A stretch of DNA of 64,000 nucleotides from Brevundimonas sp. NIBR10 (GTDB lineage: Bacteria > Pseudomonadota > Alphaproteobacteria > Caulobacterales > Caulobacteraceae), in NCBI RefSeq assembly GCF_027912515.1, contig NZ_CP115464.1, forward strand, positions 1,612,001-1,676,000, in the 5' to 3' direction. The notes beneath the pieces were generated by a model. That model did no database searches, was not told the origin of the DNA, and was given only the letters and a program-made list of their open reading frames with translations. Of this stretch, positions 8,213 through 18,591 are shown in pieces. The translations under genes and the position numbers were made by a program. Each line of letters starts with the position of its first letter. Within the stretch, counting starts at the first letter, position 1.

Positions 8213-8246
8213 CCCATTGAGACCCAGTTCATCCCATGCTATCCCA
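8213..8246 (-). promoter_or_regulatory. four MraZ-type boxes at 10-bp spacing
   Basis: CCCA occurs at 8213, 8223, 8233 and 8243, exactly every 10 bp; on the minus strand this reads TGGG with six intervening bases four times. MraZ of E. coli is known to bind tandem TGGGN repeats separated by 5 bases, the same period. The boxes overlap a second promoter candidate, so autorepression of mraZ and the whole cluster is the likely role. Confidence 0.72.
8217..8245 (+). promoter_or_regulatory. proximal promoter candidate for mraZ, overlapping the MraZ boxes
   Basis: TTGAGAC (8217-8223), a 14-base gap and GCTATCCC (8238-8245) resemble the Caulobacter housekeeping pattern TTGaCgS-N10-14-GCtANAWC. It would start transcription at about 8252, some 75 bases before the TTG of mraZ. 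It is fully covered by the MraZ-type boxes. Confidence 0.42.
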
Positions 8247-8325
8247 GATACGTATCCGGGGGTGATCGGCGTCATTTGACGCCTCGGCAATCAGGGGCGG
8301 GCCGGAAGGTTCGAGTGGGCTTAGG

Positions 8326-8799
8326 TTGTTTCGTCAGACCTACGAGAAACAGCTGGACGGCAAGCGCCGCCTCCTGATCCCGCAGGACTACCGCACAGCC
8401 GACAACGGCGCAGAGACCGCTGTCTTCCTGTTTCCCTCCATCGAGGCCGACTGTCTGGAGGCGGGCGGCGATCGTCTGCTGGCCACCCTGACCGACATGA
8501 TCCAGGACCTGCCGTTTGGCTCGGCCGAGCGGTCGGCGCTGGAGTGGCAGGTGATGGGCGAGCAGACACGGCTCGCCTTCGATGCGGGCGGCCGCATCAC
8601 CCTGCCTGAAAGCCTGTGCGCCGAGGCCGGCCTGGGCGAGGACGTCGTCATCGTCGGCCTGGGCGACCGGTTCCAGATCTGGAACAAGGCGGCCCACGCC
8701 GCGCGTCGGGCCGAGCAGCGCGCCCTGGCCAAGGCCTCGATGGCCCAGATCGGTGCCCAAAAATTGGCGGCCCAGATGAAGCGGGCGGAGGGGGCATGA
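8326..8799 (+). CDS. mraZ: transcriptional regulator MraZ
   Basis: MraZ is the AbrB/SpoVT-fold DNA-binding protein that heads most division and cell-wall clusters and represses them. This 157-residue copy has both tandem domains: the first begins [22 protein letters not shown] and the second has [17 protein letters not shown]. The start is a TTG at 8326, giving the usual N-terminus. The tail after about residue 140 is Ala/Lys-rich. Its stop overlaps the rsmH start (ATGA). The four TGGG repeats upstream are its expected operators. Confidence 0.95.
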   Translation: MFRQTYEKQLDGKRRLLIPQDYRTADNGAETAVFLFPSIEADCLEAGGDRLLATLTDMIQDLPFGSAERSALEWQVMGEQTRLAFDAGGRITLPESLCAEAGLGEDVVIVGLGDRFQIWNKAAHAARRAEQRALAKASMAQIGAQKLAAQMKRAEGA

Positions 8800-9746
8800 C
8801 CGCGCCGCACGCTCCCGTCCTGCTGGCCGAGGTGATCGAGGCCCTGTCGCCGCAACCCGGCGATGTCGTGATCGACGCGACCTTCGGCGCGGGCGGCTAT
8901 ACGCGTGCGATCCTGGCGACAGGCGCGGAGGCCATCGGCCTGGATCGCGATCCGACGGTGCAGCCCCATGCCGATGCCGTCGCCAACGACTTCCCTGGAA
9001 AATTCACCCTGGTGCGGACGCCGTTCTCGGGTCTGGCCGAGGCGTTCGAGGGAACCGGCAAGCCCCGGCTCGACGGCGCGGTGTTCGATATCGGCGTCTC
9101 GTCGATGCAGCTGGACCAGGCCGAGCGCGGCTTTTCCTTCATGCGTGACGGGCCGCTGGACATGCGGATGTCGAACGAGGGCCAGAGCGCGGCCGACATC
9201 GTCAATACCTATGACCATGGGCCGCTGGCGCATCTGTTGAAACTGTACGGCGAGGAGCGTCAGTCGGGGCGGATCGCGACGGCCATCCTGCGTCGGCGTC
9301 AGGCCGAGCCATTCACCCGCACGCTGGACCTGGCCGAGGTGGTCGAAAAGGCCCTTGGCGGACGGCGCGGGGCCCCGACCCATCCGGCGACCCGGACGTT
9401 TCAAGCGCTGCGCATTGCGGTGAACGACGAGCTGGGCGAGCTGGAAGCCGGACTGGCGGCGGCTGAAGGCGCGCTGGCTCCCGGCGGGCGGCTGGCCGTC
9501 GTCACCTTCCACTCGCTGGAAGACCGCATCGTGAAGGCCTTCTTCACCGAGCGCAGTGGCAATGCGCCGGGCGGCTCGCGCCACGCCCCGGTCGCCATCG
9601 AGACGCGCAAGCCCTCGTTCACCCTGCTGTTCAAGGGCGCGCGCGAGGCGGGCGACGCGGAATGCGCGACCAACCCCCGGGCTCGCTCGGCCAAGCTGCG
9701 CGCCGGCGTCCGCACCGACGCCCCCGTGTGGAGGGCCGCCGCATGA
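8796..9746 (+). CDS. rsmH: 16S rRNA (cytosine(1402)-N(4))-methyltransferase
   Basis: RsmH (MraW) uses S-adenosylmethionine to N4-methylate C1402 of 16S rRNA in the ribosomal P site. The 316-residue protein starts [19 protein letters not shown] and has the SAM-binding motif [14 protein letters not shown], then [19 protein letters not shown] and [13 protein letters not shown] near the C-terminus, all diagnostic. ATGA overlaps link it to mraZ upstream and ftsL downstream. Confidence 0.97.
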   Translation: MTAPHAPVLLAEVIEALSPQPGDVVIDATFGAGGYTRAILATGAEAIGLDRDPTVQPHADAVANDFPGKFTLVRTPFSGLAEAFEGTGKPRLDGAVFDIGVSSMQLDQAERGFSFMRDGPLDMRMSNEGQSAADIVNTYDHGPLAHLLKLYGEERQSGRIATAILRRRQAEPFTRTLDLAEVVEKALGGRRGAPTHPATRTFQALRIAVNDELGELEAGLAAAEGALAPGGRLAVVTFHSLEDRIVKAFFTERSGNAPGGSRHAPVAIETRKPSFTLLFKGAREAGDAECATNPRARSAKLRAGVRTDAPVWRAAA

Positions 9747-10177
9747 CCGCGTACGGCCCCCGGTCGAACCCTGTCCAACGTCTGTTCGACTGGAAGGTGC
9801 GCGGTATCCGCTGGATCGAGATCATCGGCGCGGTCTGCGTCGCCGCCATGGTCTTCTCGGTCTATGTCGCCAAGACCGCCGCCGCCCGCGAAAGCACCGA
9901 GATCGGTCGGCTGGAAGGCGAGATCTCCGAAACCCGGCAGCGGGTCCGGCTGTTGCGCGCCGAGATTTCACGCCTGGAACAGCCCAGCCGTCTGGAGGCC
10001 CTTTCGCATGCGGCGGGTCTCGCGCCCGTCGATGTCCATCGTCAGGCGACCGAGAGCCAGCTGACCTCGCTGAAGCCGGCACCCGCCCCGGCCGAGGTCG
10101 CCCCGCCCGCTGCCGTTGCGGCGGCGAGCCCCGTCGTCACGCCCGTTCCGCCCGTCATCGACGAGGCGCCGCAGTGA
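9743..10177 (+). CDS. ftsL: cell division protein FtsL-like
   Basis: A 144-residue bitopic membrane protein: short cytoplasmic N-terminus, one transmembrane helix (about residues 23-43, [20 protein letters not shown]), then a coiled-coil of about 50 residues ([18 protein letters not shown]) and an Ala/Pro-rich tail. Topology, size and location between rsmH and ftsI identify FtsL, which with FtsB and FtsQ activates FtsWI. Sequence conservation in this family is low, so the call is largely positional. The Pro/Ala tail (after about residue 105) is longer than in E. coli FtsL. Overlaps: ATGA with rsmH and GTGA with ftsI. Confidence 0.88.
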   Translation: MTAYGPRSNPVQRLFDWKVRGIRWIEIIGAVCVAAMVFSVYVAKTAAARESTEIGRLEGEISETRQRVRLLRAEISRLEQPSRLEALSHAAGLAPVDVHRQATESQLTSLKPAPAPAEVAPPAAVAAASPVVTPVPPVIDEAPQ

Positions 10178-11919
10178 GCGTTCAGGATCATCGCGGTCAT
10201 TTCCGTCCGACCCCTGGCGCCGAGCCGATCGGTCGGGCCCTGTCGCCCTGGCTGCGCTGGGCCGCGTCGGCCGTCTGGTGGGTCGAGCACGCCTTCGAGC
10301 GCGCCCGCGCCGACGCCCGGCCGGAGGAGGACACCCGCGTCCGCATCTTCCTAGTCATGGCGGTGTTCTCGGTCGTGTTCGTCGGGCTGGGTATCGGCGC
10401 CGTCCGCGCGGCCCTGTTCGTCGAGAAGAGCGGGGTCGGTTCGGCCGGCAATCCCGACGCCCTGATCCGCGCCGACCTGGTGGATCGCAACGGCGTACTG
10501 TTGGCCACCAACATCACTCACTACGGCCTCTATATCGATCCGGCCGAGGTCTGGGACCGGGCCCTGGCGATCCGTGAACTGCGTCGGGCCCTGCCGCGCA
10601 TCAAGTCGGACAGGCTGAGAACGGTGCTGTTCGGCGAGCGTCGCGCCCTGGTCGCCCAGAGCCTGACCCCGGCCGAGCGGGCCGCCGTCCACGCCCTGGC
10701 CCTGGGGGGTATCTCGTTCGAGCCCGAGGATCGCCGCGTCTATCCGATGGATCAGTCGGCGACCTTCGTGATCGGCCAGGCCGACAGCGGTGGCATGGGC
10801 ATCACCGGTGCCGAACTGGCCTTCAACGACGAGATCCGCGCGGCCGGTGCCGTCAGCCGCGACTTCCCCCTGTCGATCGACCTGCGCGTCCAGGGCGTGC
10901 TGGAAAACGAACTCTATGCGGCCGCCCGCGAGAACGGCTCCAAGGGTGCCGTCGGGATCATCGCCGACACCTCGACCGGCGAGGTCCTGGGCATGGCCAG
11001 CTATCCGCAGGACAGCCAGGTCAACCGGGCCGTGGCCTCGGTCTATGAGATGGGGTCGGTGTTCAAGACCTTCACCATCGCCGCCGCCGTCGATACCGGC
11101 CGGGCCGACATGAACACCATGATCGACGCGTCCAGGGCCTATATGATCGGCAACCGGGCCATCAAGGATTTCCACGCAACGAACCGGGTTCTGTCGCTGG
11201 AAGAGGTCTATCTGCATTCGTCCAACATCGGCACGACGCAGCTGGCCGTCGGCATGGGCGGCGACGTGATGCGGGACTATTTCACCCGCTTCGGCCTGCT
11301 GGCCAAGGCGCCGATAGAGTTGCGTGAATCGGCCCGTCCGATCCGCCCCCGCGAGTGGTCCGACACCACCCTGGCGTCCCTGTCGTTCGGGTACGGCATC
11401 TCGATCACCCCGGCCCAGATGTCGGCGGCCATGGGGGCCCTGACCAACGGCGGCCGCTATGTCCCCCTGAGCTTGCGCAAGGGAGGGGCGCCCAATGTCG
11501 AGCCGCGCCGGGTGATCTCGGAACAGACCTCCCTGACCATGCTGGACCTGATGCGGCGGAACGTCGTCAACGGTTCCGGCACCCGCGCCGACGCGCCGGG
11601 CCTGAGGGTCGGAGGCAAGACCGGCTCGGCCAACAAGCTGGTCAACGGGCGCTATCAGGCCAGCCACGCGGTCGGCACCTTCGCCGCCGTCTTCCCGACC
11701 GACGGGCCGATCAACACCCGGCGCTATTCGATCCTGATCCTGATGGACGAGCCCCAGACCTATCCGCGCACCGGCGGCTTTGTCGCGGCGCCCGCCGTGG
11801 GCCGGATCGCCGCCCGGATCGCGCCCTTCCTGGGCGTCCAGCGCGGTGCCGACGCCTGGCGCGATGCTCTGGGTGAGAAGGTCCCCGCGTTCGAGGATGT
11901 GGAGGGTGACGGCCGATGA
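10174..11919 (+). CDS. ftsI: peptidoglycan transpeptidase FtsI (PBP3)
   Basis: Septal transpeptidase of 581 residues, starting at a GTG that overlaps the ftsL stop. An N-terminal cytoplasmic segment and a transmembrane helix (about residues 55-78) precede the pedestal domain and the transpeptidase domain with its three motifs: SVFK (catalytic Ser), SSN and KTG (in GGKTGSANK). It partners with the glycosyltransferase FtsW encoded further along. The ATGA junction with murE indicates translational coupling. Confidence 0.97.
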   Translation: MSVQDHRGHFRPTPGAEPIGRALSPWLRWAASAVWWVEHAFERARADARPEEDTRVRIFLVMAVFSVVFVGLGIGAVRAALFVEKSGVGSAGNPDALIRADLVDRNGVLLATNITHYGLYIDPAEVWDRALAIRELRRALPRIKSDRLRTVLFGERRALVAQSLTPAERAAVHALALGGISFEPEDRRVYPMDQSATFVIGQADSGGMGITGAELAFNDEIRAAGAVSRDFPLSIDLRVQGVLENELYAAARENGSKGAVGIIADTSTGEVLGMASYPQDSQVNRAVASVYEMGSVFKTFTIAAAVDTGRADMNTMIDASRAYMIGNRAIKDFHATNRVLSLEEVYLHSSNIGTTQLAVGMGGDVMRDYFTRFGLLAKAPIELRESARPIRPREWSDTTLASLSFGYGISITPAQMSAAMGALTNGGRYVPLSLRKGGAPNVEPRRVISEQTSLTMLDLMRRNVVNGSGTRADAPGLRVGGKTGSANKLVNGRYQASHAVGTFAAVFPTDGPINTRRYSILILMDEPQTYPRTGGFVAAPAVGRIAARIAPFLGVQRGADAWRDALGEKVPAFEDVEGDGR

Positions 11920-13388
11920 CCGCCGCCGGTGTCCCCTCCATCAGGCTGTCCGACCTGCTGCGTCGCGATGTGTCCTCCGACCCGTTCATCACGGGCGTGA
12001 CGGCCGACAGCCGCAAGGTCGCGCCGGGCTCGCTGTTCGTCGCCCTGCCTGGCAGCGTCACAGACGGCCGCGCTTTCATCTCCCAGGCCCTCGCCCAAGG
12101 GGCCGCCGCCGTGCTCGCACCCGCCGATACCCCCGAAGGCTCCGCACCGCTGTTGGTGACGTCGGGCGATGTGCGTCGGGCCTATGCGCTGGCGGCGCGC
12201 AGCTTCTACGGAACCCAGCCTGCGACCTGCGTCGCCGTCACCGGCACCAACGGCAAGACCTCGGTCGCCACCTTCTGTCGCCAGATCTGGGCGTCGCTGG
12301 GGCTCAAGTCCGCCAGCATGGGCACCCTGGGCGTCGTCGGTCAGAAGGGCGACAAGACCTACACCTTGACCGGCGCGGGCCTGACCAGCCCCGATGCCGC
12401 CGACGCGGCCCGGCTGATGGCCGAACTGGCGGCTAAGGGGGTCACTCACCTGGCGCTGGAGGCGTCGTCGCACGGCGTGGATCAGCGGCGGCTGGACGGG
12501 GTGTCGCTGAAGGCGGCGGGGTTCACCAACCTGACCCAGGACCACCTCGACTATCACGGCACGATGGAGTCCTATCGCAACGCCAAGCTGCGGCTGTTCG
12601 AGACCCTGCTGGCGCGCGGCCGGACCGCCGTACTCAACGCGGACTCGGATCACTATTCCAGCTTCGCCTCGGCCAGCATCATGTCCGGTCTCGGCATCAT
12701 GGGCGTGGGCCAGCGCGGTCGCGACCTGGCCCTGATCGGCCGGACGGCGACGCCCGAAGGGCAGCGCCTGTCGATCGATGTGCGCGGCCAGGTCCACGAC
12801 ATCCTGTTGCCGCTCGCCGGCGCGTTTCAGGCCTCGAACGCTCTGGTCGCGGCGGGGCTGTGCATCGCGGCGGGCGAAAGCGCCGACCGGGTTCTGGGTG
12901 CGCTCGAGGGACTGACGGGCGCGGCCGGGCGGTTGCAGCGGGTGGCCGGGGGCGACCGGGGCGGCGAGGTCTATGTCGACTATGCCCACACGCCCGACGG
13001 GCTGGAGACCGTGCTGACGGCACTGCGGCCCCATGCGACGGGACGGCTGATCGTGGTGTTCGGCGCGGGCGGGGATCGGGACCGGGGCAAGCGACCCCTG
13101 ATGGGTGCCATCGCCGGGCGGCTGGCCGACATCGCCATCGTCACCGACGACAACCCTCGCTCGGAGAAGGCCTCGGCGATCCGGGCGGATGTCCGGAAGG
13201 GCTGCCCCGATGCGCTGGAGATCGGCGACCGCCGCGAGGCCATCCGCCACGCGATTTCGACGATGCGCGACGGAGATGTGGTGGTCATCGCCGGAAAAGG
13301 GCATGAGCAGGGTCAGATCGTCGCCGGGGTGACCCACCCCTTCGACGACGCCACCGAAGCCGCCGAAGCCCTGAGCATTCATGCCTGA
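11916..13388 (+). CDS. murE: UDP-N-acetylmuramoyl-L-alanyl-D-glutamate--2,6-diaminopimelate ligase
   Basis: MurE adds the third stem-peptide residue in peptidoglycan precursor synthesis. This 490-residue Mur ligase has the ATP loop TGTNGKTSVATFC, the EASSHGVDQ block and the DDNPRSEKAS segment. The DNPR motif marks the meso-diaminopimelate-adding type rather than the lysine type, as expected for a Gram-negative. It overlaps ftsI by ATGA and murF by 8 bp. Confidence 0.97.
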   Translation: MTAAGVPSIRLSDLLRRDVSSDPFITGVTADSRKVAPGSLFVALPGSVTDGRAFISQALAQGAAAVLAPADTPEGSAPLLVTSGDVRRAYALAARSFYGTQPATCVAVTGTNGKTSVATFCRQIWASLGLKSASMGTLGVVGQKGDKTYTLTGAGLTSPDAADAARLMAELAAKGVTHLALEASSHGVDQRRLDGVSLKAAGFTNLTQDHLDYHGTMESYRNAKLRLFETLLARGRTAVLNADSDHYSSFASASIMSGLGIMGVGQRGRDLALIGRTATPEGQRLSIDVRGQVHDILLPLAGAFQASNALVAAGLCIAAGESADRVLGALEGLTGAAGRLQRVAGGDRGGEVYVDYAHTPDGLETVLTALRPHATGRLIVVFGAGGDRDRGKRPLMGAIAGRLADIAIVTDDNPRSEKASAIRADVRKGCPDALEIGDRREAIRHAISTMRDGDVVVIAGKGHEQGQIVAGVTHPFDDATEAAEALSIHA

Positions 13389-14784
13389 CACGACCCCGCC
13401 GCTGTGGACTGCGGCCGAGATCGCCGACGCCACCGGCGGCCGCCTCAAAGGCGGCGACTTCGACGTCCATGGCATCACCTACAACAGCCGCGAGATCGCC
13501 CCCGGAGACCTGTTCTTGGCGCTGAAGGGCGCGCGGGACGGGCACGAGTTCGCGGCCTCCGCCTTCACCGCAGGGGCTGCCGGGGCTTTGGTCGAACACG
13601 CCATCGAGGGCGGGCCGCACGTGATCGTTCCAGACACGCTGAGAGGGCTGGAGGCACTGGGTGCCGCCGCCCGTGATCGCGCCCCCCAGGTGCGGCGTGG
13701 CGCCGTGACCGGCAGCGTCGGCAAGACCAGCGTGACCCAGGCGATCAAGGCGGGCCTGGATCTGGCCGGGCCCGCCCACGCCTCGATCAAGAGCTACAAC
13801 AACCATATCGGCGTGCCCCTGACGCTCGCCCGGATGCCGCGTGACACCGAGCGGGCGGTGTTCGAGATCGGCATGAATGCGCCGGGCGAGATCGCACCCC
13901 TGTCGAAGATGGTCCTGCCCCACGCCGCCTGTGTCACCACGGTCGGCCCGGTCCATATCGAGGGGTTTTCCGACGGCGAGACCGGGGTGGCGCGCGAGAA
14001 GGCGGCGATCTTCCAGGGGCTGGGTCCCGGCGGCGTCGCGGTCATCAACGGCGACAATCCCTGGGTCGACATGCTGCGCGAGAGCGCCCTGCGCCAAGGT
14101 GCGCGGATTGCCCAGTTCGGATCGGGGCCGGAACAGGATGCGCGGCTACTGGACTTCGTGCCGGGCCCGGAGGGGGCGCGGGTCACGGCGGAAATCTGGG
14201 GCCGCACTCATGTATTCACCCTGAAGCAGTCGGGCTTTCACTGGGGCCTGAACTCCCTGGCCGTTATCCTGATGCTGGATGCGCTGGACGTGCCGGTCGA
14301 GACGGCGTTCGAGGCGCTGGCGACCTTCGAGCCCCTGGCCGGGCGCGGCGAGATCCGCTCGGTGAACGGGCCGCATGGGGCCTTCACCCTGATCGACGAG
14401 AGCTACAACGCCAATCCGCTGTCGATGCGGGCGGGGTTCCTGAGCCTCGGCGCGCGGCCGGTGCGGACGGGCGGACGGCGGATCGTGGTCCTGACCGACA
14501 TGCTGGAGTTGGGCGATCAGTCGGTGGCCCTGCACGCCGGGCTGGCCGAGACCATCGATGCCGCCGGGCTCGATCTGGTCCACGCGGCGGGCCCGCAGAT
14601 GCGCCATCTGTACGACGCCCTGCCCGAAAGCCGCCGCGGCGTCTGGACCGAAACCGCCGCCGAACTGGCGCAGCAGGCCGCCGAGCTGGCCGCCTATGGC
14701 GACATCGTTATGGTCAAGGGATCGAACGGCTCCAAGGCCTCGCTGGTCGCGAAGGCCTTGGCTGCATTGGGCGCGACGCGGTAG
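13381..14784 (+). CDS. murF: UDP-N-acetylmuramoyl-tripeptide--D-alanyl-D-alanine ligase
   Basis: MurF adds the D-Ala-D-Ala dipeptide to complete the UDP-MurNAc-pentapeptide. The 467-residue protein shows the MurF-type N-terminal domain ([19 protein letters not shown]), a Mur ligase ATP loop [10 protein letters not shown], and a C-terminal domain with [14 protein letters not shown], a MurF signature. The P-loop reads GSVGKT instead of the usual GSNGKT; Val for Asn has little expected effect. It overlaps murE by 8 bp. Confidence 0.97.
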   Translation: MPDTTPPLWTAAEIADATGGRLKGGDFDVHGITYNSREIAPGDLFLALKGARDGHEFAASAFTAGAAGALVEHAIEGGPHVIVPDTLRGLEALGAAARDRAPQVRRGAVTGSVGKTSVTQAIKAGLDLAGPAHASIKSYNNHIGVPLTLARMPRDTERAVFEIGMNAPGEIAPLSKMVLPHAACVTTVGPVHIEGFSDGETGVAREKAAIFQGLGPGGVAVINGDNPWVDMLRESALRQGARIAQFGSGPEQDARLLDFVPGPEGARVTAEIWGRTHVFTLKQSGFHWGLNSLAVILMLDALDVPVETAFEALATFEPLAGRGEIRSVNGPHGAFTLIDESYNANPLSMRAGFLSLGARPVRTGGRRIVVLTDMLELGDQSVALHAGLAETIDAAGLDLVHAAGPQMRHLYDALPESRRGVWTETAAELAQQAAELAAYGDIVMVKGSNGSKASLVAKALAALGATR

Positions 14785-14792
14785 GGGGACCG

Positions 14793-15902
14793 ATGTTTTA
14801 TCTACTTTACCTGCAGTTCGCCGACGTCGCGAAGGACTATCCGCTCCTTCACCTGATCCAGTACCAGACGGTGCGGGTGGCCCTGGCCATGGCCACGGCG
14901 ATGATCGTGGCGGTGGCCATGGGGTCGCGTTTCATCAACTGGATCCGCGCCAAGCAGGGCAAGGGCCAGCCGATCCGCGAGGATGGGCCCGTCAGCCACC
15001 TGTCCAAGGTCGGCACCCCCACCATGGGCGGGCTCATGATCCTGGCCGGCATCGGCGTGGCGGTGTTCCTGTGGGGCGACCTGACCAATCCCTATATCTG
15101 GATCGTCAGCTTCGTGACGGCCGCCTTCGGGGTGCTAGGCTTCGTCGATGACTATGCCAAGGTCACGAAACAGACCTCGGCCGGGCTGACCTCGAAACAG
15201 AAGCTGCTGGCGCAACTCGTGGTCGCGGTGATCGCGGGCGTCCTGACCGTGCTGTGGATGACCCAGTCGCCGACCTCGCCGGGGCTGGAGACCTCGATCG
15301 CGTTTCCGTTCTTCAAGGACGTGCTGCTGAACGTGGGCTGGTTCTACGTGGCCTTCGCTGCCTTCACGATCGTCGGATTTTCCAATGCGGTGAACCTGAC
15401 GGACGGGCTGGACGGGCTGGCCATCGTCCCGGTGATGATGGCAGCGGCGGCCTTCGGGATCATCACCTATCTGGTCGGCAACTTCATCTTCTCGGACTAC
15501 CTCGGTGTCCATCATGTGCCGGGCGCGGGCGAGCTGGCCATCTTCTGCGCGGCCATCATCGGCGGGGGCGTGGGCTTCCTCTGGTACAACGCCCCGCCGG
15601 CCAAGATCTTCATGGGCGACACCGGCTCGCTGGCGCTGGGCGGTGCCCTGGGCTCGATGGCGGTGGCAACCAAGCACGAACTGGTACTCGGCATCGTGGG
15701 CGGCCTGTTCGTTATCGAGGCCGCCTCGGTCATGATCCAGGTCGGCTATTTCAAGCTGACCAAGCGGCGCATCTTCCTGATGGCGCCGATCCACCACCAT
15801 TTCGAGAAGCTGGGCTGGCCGGAATCGACGGTTGTCATCCGCTTCTGGATCGTCGCCGCCATGCTGGCCCTGCTGGGGCTGGCGACCCTCAAGCTTCGCT
15901 GA
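14793..15902 (+). CDS. mraY: phospho-N-acetylmuramoyl-pentapeptide-transferase
   Basis: MraY transfers phospho-MurNAc-pentapeptide to undecaprenyl phosphate to form lipid I in the inner membrane. The 369-residue polytopic protein (about ten helices) carries the family signatures [34 protein letters not shown] and [15 protein letters not shown] sequence before the ATG provides the ribosome-binding site. It sits 8 bp after murF. Confidence 0.98.
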   Translation: MFYLLYLQFADVAKDYPLLHLIQYQTVRVALAMATAMIVAVAMGSRFINWIRAKQGKGQPIREDGPVSHLSKVGTPTMGGLMILAGIGVAVFLWGDLTNPYIWIVSFVTAAFGVLGFVDDYAKVTKQTSAGLTSKQKLLAQLVVAVIAGVLTVLWMTQSPTSPGLETSIAFPFFKDVLLNVGWFYVAFAAFTIVGFSNAVNLTDGLDGLAIVPVMMAAAAFGIITYLVGNFIFSDYLGVHHVPGAGELAIFCAAIIGGGVGFLWYNAPPAKIFMGDTGSLALGGALGSMAVATKHELVLGIVGGLFVIEAASVMIQVGYFKLTKRRIFLMAPIHHHFEKLGWPESTVVIRFWIVAAMLALLGLATLKLR

Positions 15903-15906
15903 CCCG

Positions 15907-17382
15907 ATGATCGCCGTTCCGGGATTCCAGGGTCGCCGCGTCGCCGTCTTCGGCCTGGGCCGATCCGGGATCACGGCGGCGCGGGCGCTGCAGGCGGGCG
16001 GGGCCACGCCCATCCTGTGGGACGACGGGGTCTCGGGCCGAATGCAGGCCGAGGCCGAGGGGTTCGCGGTCGAGGACCTGACCACCGCCGACTGGTCCGC
16101 GTTCGCGGCGCTGGTCCTGTCGCCGGGCGCGCCCCTGACCCATCCCAAGCCGCACTGGACGGTCGAGAAGGCCAGGGCGGCGGGCGTCCCGGTCATCGGC
16201 GACATCGAACTGTTCGCCCGCGCCATCGACACGGTCCCGGCCTCGCTCAGGCCCCGCGTCATCGCAATCACCGGCACCAACGGCAAGTCCACGACCACGG
16301 CCCTGATCGGCTGGGTGCTGAAACAGGCGGGGCTGAAGGTCGCGATCGGCGGCAATATCGGCATCGGTGTCCTGGCCCTGTCGGCCCCGGCCGAGGTCGA
16401 GGTCTATGTGGTCGAGACGTCGTCCTATCAGTTGGACCTGACCACCAGTTTCGCGCCCGACGTGGCGATCCTGACGAACGTCTCGCCCGACCATCTTGAC
16501 CGGCACGGCGGCATGGAGGGCTATGTCGCGGCCAAGCGGCGGCTGTTCCAGGTGATGACGCCCGACAAGGTCGCCCTGATCGGGGTCGATGACGACTGGG
16601 GCTGGGGCGTGGTCAACGCCCTGAACGACCGTCGTCTGCGGGTCTCGACCATCACGACCCGGACGCCGCCGGAGTATCTCGATCCTAACGGCGGCATGCC
16701 CGTGGACCAGATGGCCGACCGCCTGCCGGACCAGATCCCGGCCTTCGACCAGGGCAGGTTCATCATCGTGGATGCCACGGGCGGGCGGATCGTCGCCGAC
16801 GGCATCGCCATCGCGGACCTGAAGCCCGCGCGCTCGCTGCCCGGCCGCCACAACGCCCAGAACGCCGCCTTCGCCTATGCCGCCGCCCGCGCTGTGGGGG
16901 TGTCGCATGACGCGGCGGTCGAGGGTCTGATGACCTTTCCGGGTCTGGCGCACCGGATGGAGACGGTCGGCCATCTGGGCCCCATCCGCTTCGTCAACGA
17001 TTCCAAGGCGACCAACGCCGATGCGGCGAGGCAGGCCCTGTCGTCCTACCCCTCCGTCTTCTGGATCGCCGGCGGGGTGCCCAAGGACGGCGGCATCGAC
17101 GACTTGGCCGATCTCTTCGGTCGCGTGACCAAGGCCTATCTCATCGGCCAGTCCGCCGAGGATTTCGCCGTGACGCTCGGCACTACGCCGCACGTCGTCT
17201 GCGGGACCATGGAAGCCGCCGTCGCCGGAGCCGCCGCAGACGCCCAGGTCGCCGGCGGGGAACAGATCGTCCTCCTGTCCCCCGCCTGCGCCAGTTTCGA
17301 CCAGTATCCCGACTTCGAGGCGCGCGGAGAGGCGTTCCGGGCGGCGGTTCTTAACCAAGGCGCTACCCCTTTGCGTTCATGA
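15907..17382 (+). CDS. murD: UDP-N-acetylmuramoylalanine--D-glutamate ligase
   Basis: MurD adds D-glutamate to UDP-MurNAc-L-Ala. The 491-residue protein starts MIAVPGFQGRRVAVFGLGRSG (a Rossmann-like N-terminal domain), has the ATP loop TGTNGKSTTTALIG, and the NDSKATNADAA and LLSPACASFDQY C-terminal signatures. The ATG at 15907 lies 4 bp after the mraY stop; a reading from 15832 inside mraY is unlikely. An insert around residues 240-285 makes it slightly longer than the E. coli enzyme. Confidence 0.97.
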   Translation: MIAVPGFQGRRVAVFGLGRSGITAARALQAGGATPILWDDGVSGRMQAEAEGFAVEDLTTADWSAFAALVLSPGAPLTHPKPHWTVEKARAAGVPVIGDIELFARAIDTVPASLRPRVIAITGTNGKSTTTALIGWVLKQAGLKVAIGGNIGIGVLALSAPAEVEVYVVETSSYQLDLTTSFAPDVAILTNVSPDHLDRHGGMEGYVAAKRRLFQVMTPDKVALIGVDDDWGWGVVNALNDRRLRVSTITTRTPPEYLDPNGGMPVDQMADRLPDQIPAFDQGRFIIVDATGGRIVADGIAIADLKPARSLPGRHNAQNAAFAYAAARAVGVSHDAAVEGLMTFPGLAHRMETVGHLGPIRFVNDSKATNADAARQALSSYPSVFWIAGGVPKDGGIDDLADLFGRVTKAYLIGQSAEDFAVTLGTTPHVVCGTMEAAVAGAAADAQVAGGEQIVLLSPACASFDQYPDFEARGEAFRAAVLNQGATPLRS

Positions 17383-17392
17383 ATGGGAAACC

Positions 17393-18586
17393 ATGACCGC
17401 AGAGCCCTATCGCCCGGCCTATAACCCGGCCTTTTCGCGCAACGACCAGAGCCCGATCGCCCAGTGGTTCTGGACGGTGGATCGCGGCCTGCTGGGTGCG
17501 GCCCTGACCCTGATGGCGTTCGGGGTGGCGCTGAGCTTCGCCTCCTCGCCCGCCGCCATCCTGGCCGACGAATCGATCTCGGACCCCTTCCACTATTCCT
17601 GGCGGATGATCGTCTGGGCGACCGGCGGTGCGGGGGCCATGCTGACCATGTCGCTGCTGTCGCCGCGCGGGGTGCGGCGGATCGCGGTGCTGGGTCTGCT
17701 GGGGGCCATAGTGGTCATGGCGGCCCTGCCGTTCATCGGCGACGAGGTGAAGGGCGCCGCGCGCTGGATCAACCTGGGGCCGTTCAGCCTGCAACCCAGT
17801 GAATTCGCCAAGCCCAGCCTGATCGTCTTTGCCGCCTGGATGTTCGCAGAGGGGCAGAAGGGCGAGGGGGTGCCCGGCGTCAGCATCGCCTTCGGCTTCT
17901 GGGCCCTGACGGTCGGTCTGCTGCTGATCCAGCCCGACATCGGCCAGACCCTGCTCATTACCACGACCTTCATGTGCGTCTTCTTCATGGCCGGGGTGCC
18001 GCTGAAGTGGATGGCGGTGCTGGCCGCCGCCGCCGCCGGCGGGGTGGTGTCCCTGTATTTCATGTTCGGCCACATGCGCGACCGTCTGAGCCGCTTCACC
18101 AACCCCGAGACCACCGACACCCACCAGATCGATCGCGCGTCCGAGGCCATCCGCGCCGGCGGCCTGGTCGGGCGCGGGGTGGGGGAGGGGGTCATGAAAC
18201 GCCACGTGCCCGACCTGCACACCGACTTCATCTATTCGGTCGGTGCCGAGGAATTCGGCCTGATGGTGAGCCTCGCCATGATCGGCCTATACGCTTTCAT
18301 CGTGGTGCGCGGGATGCGCCGAGCGATGAAGCTGAACGACCCGTTCGAGCAGACGGCGGCGGCGGGGCTGTTCGTCCTGATCGGGCTGCAGGCCTCAATC
18401 AATGTGGCGGTCAACCTGAACCTGATCCCGACCAAGGGGATGACCCTGCCCTTCATTTCGTATGGCGGGTCGTCGATGCTGGCCATGGGGTTGACGATGG
18501 GGCTGGCGCTGGCGCTGACCCGGCGGAGGCCGGGGGCCTATGAGCCGGGGGTGACCTTGCAGGACCGGCGTCGGATTTTGCCGTAG
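17393..18586 (+). CDS. ftsW: peptidoglycan glycosyltransferase FtsW
   Basis: FtsW is the SEDS-family septal glycosyltransferase working with FtsI. The 397-residue protein has about ten transmembrane helices, the WINLGPFSLQPSEFAKP block, the periplasmic loop with GRGVGEGVMKRHVPDLHTDF, AEEFG, and the C-terminal TLPFISYGGSS signature. Start MTAEPYRP at 17393 follows murD by 10 bp. A palindromic element separates it from murG. Confidence 0.97.
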   Translation: MTAEPYRPAYNPAFSRNDQSPIAQWFWTVDRGLLGAALTLMAFGVALSFASSPAAILADESISDPFHYSWRMIVWATGGAGAMLTMSLLSPRGVRRIAVLGLLGAIVVMAALPFIGDEVKGAARWINLGPFSLQPSEFAKPSLIVFAAWMFAEGQKGEGVPGVSIAFGFWALTVGLLLIQPDIGQTLLITTTFMCVFFMAGVPLKWMAVLAAAAAGGVVSLYFMFGHMRDRLSRFTNPETTDTHQIDRASEAIRAGGLVGRGVGEGVMKRHVPDLHTDFIYSVGAEEFGLMVSLAMIGLYAFIVVRGMRRAMKLNDPFEQTAAAGLFVLIGLQASINVAVNLNLIPTKGMTLPFISYGGSSMLAMGLTMGLALALTRRRPGAYEPGVTLQDRRRILP

Positions 18587-18591
18587 AAATC

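Noticed and set aside
11760..13478. 572-residue minus-strand frame opposite murE
   Set aside because: It is antisense to a confidently identified Mur ligase and shows no family motif.
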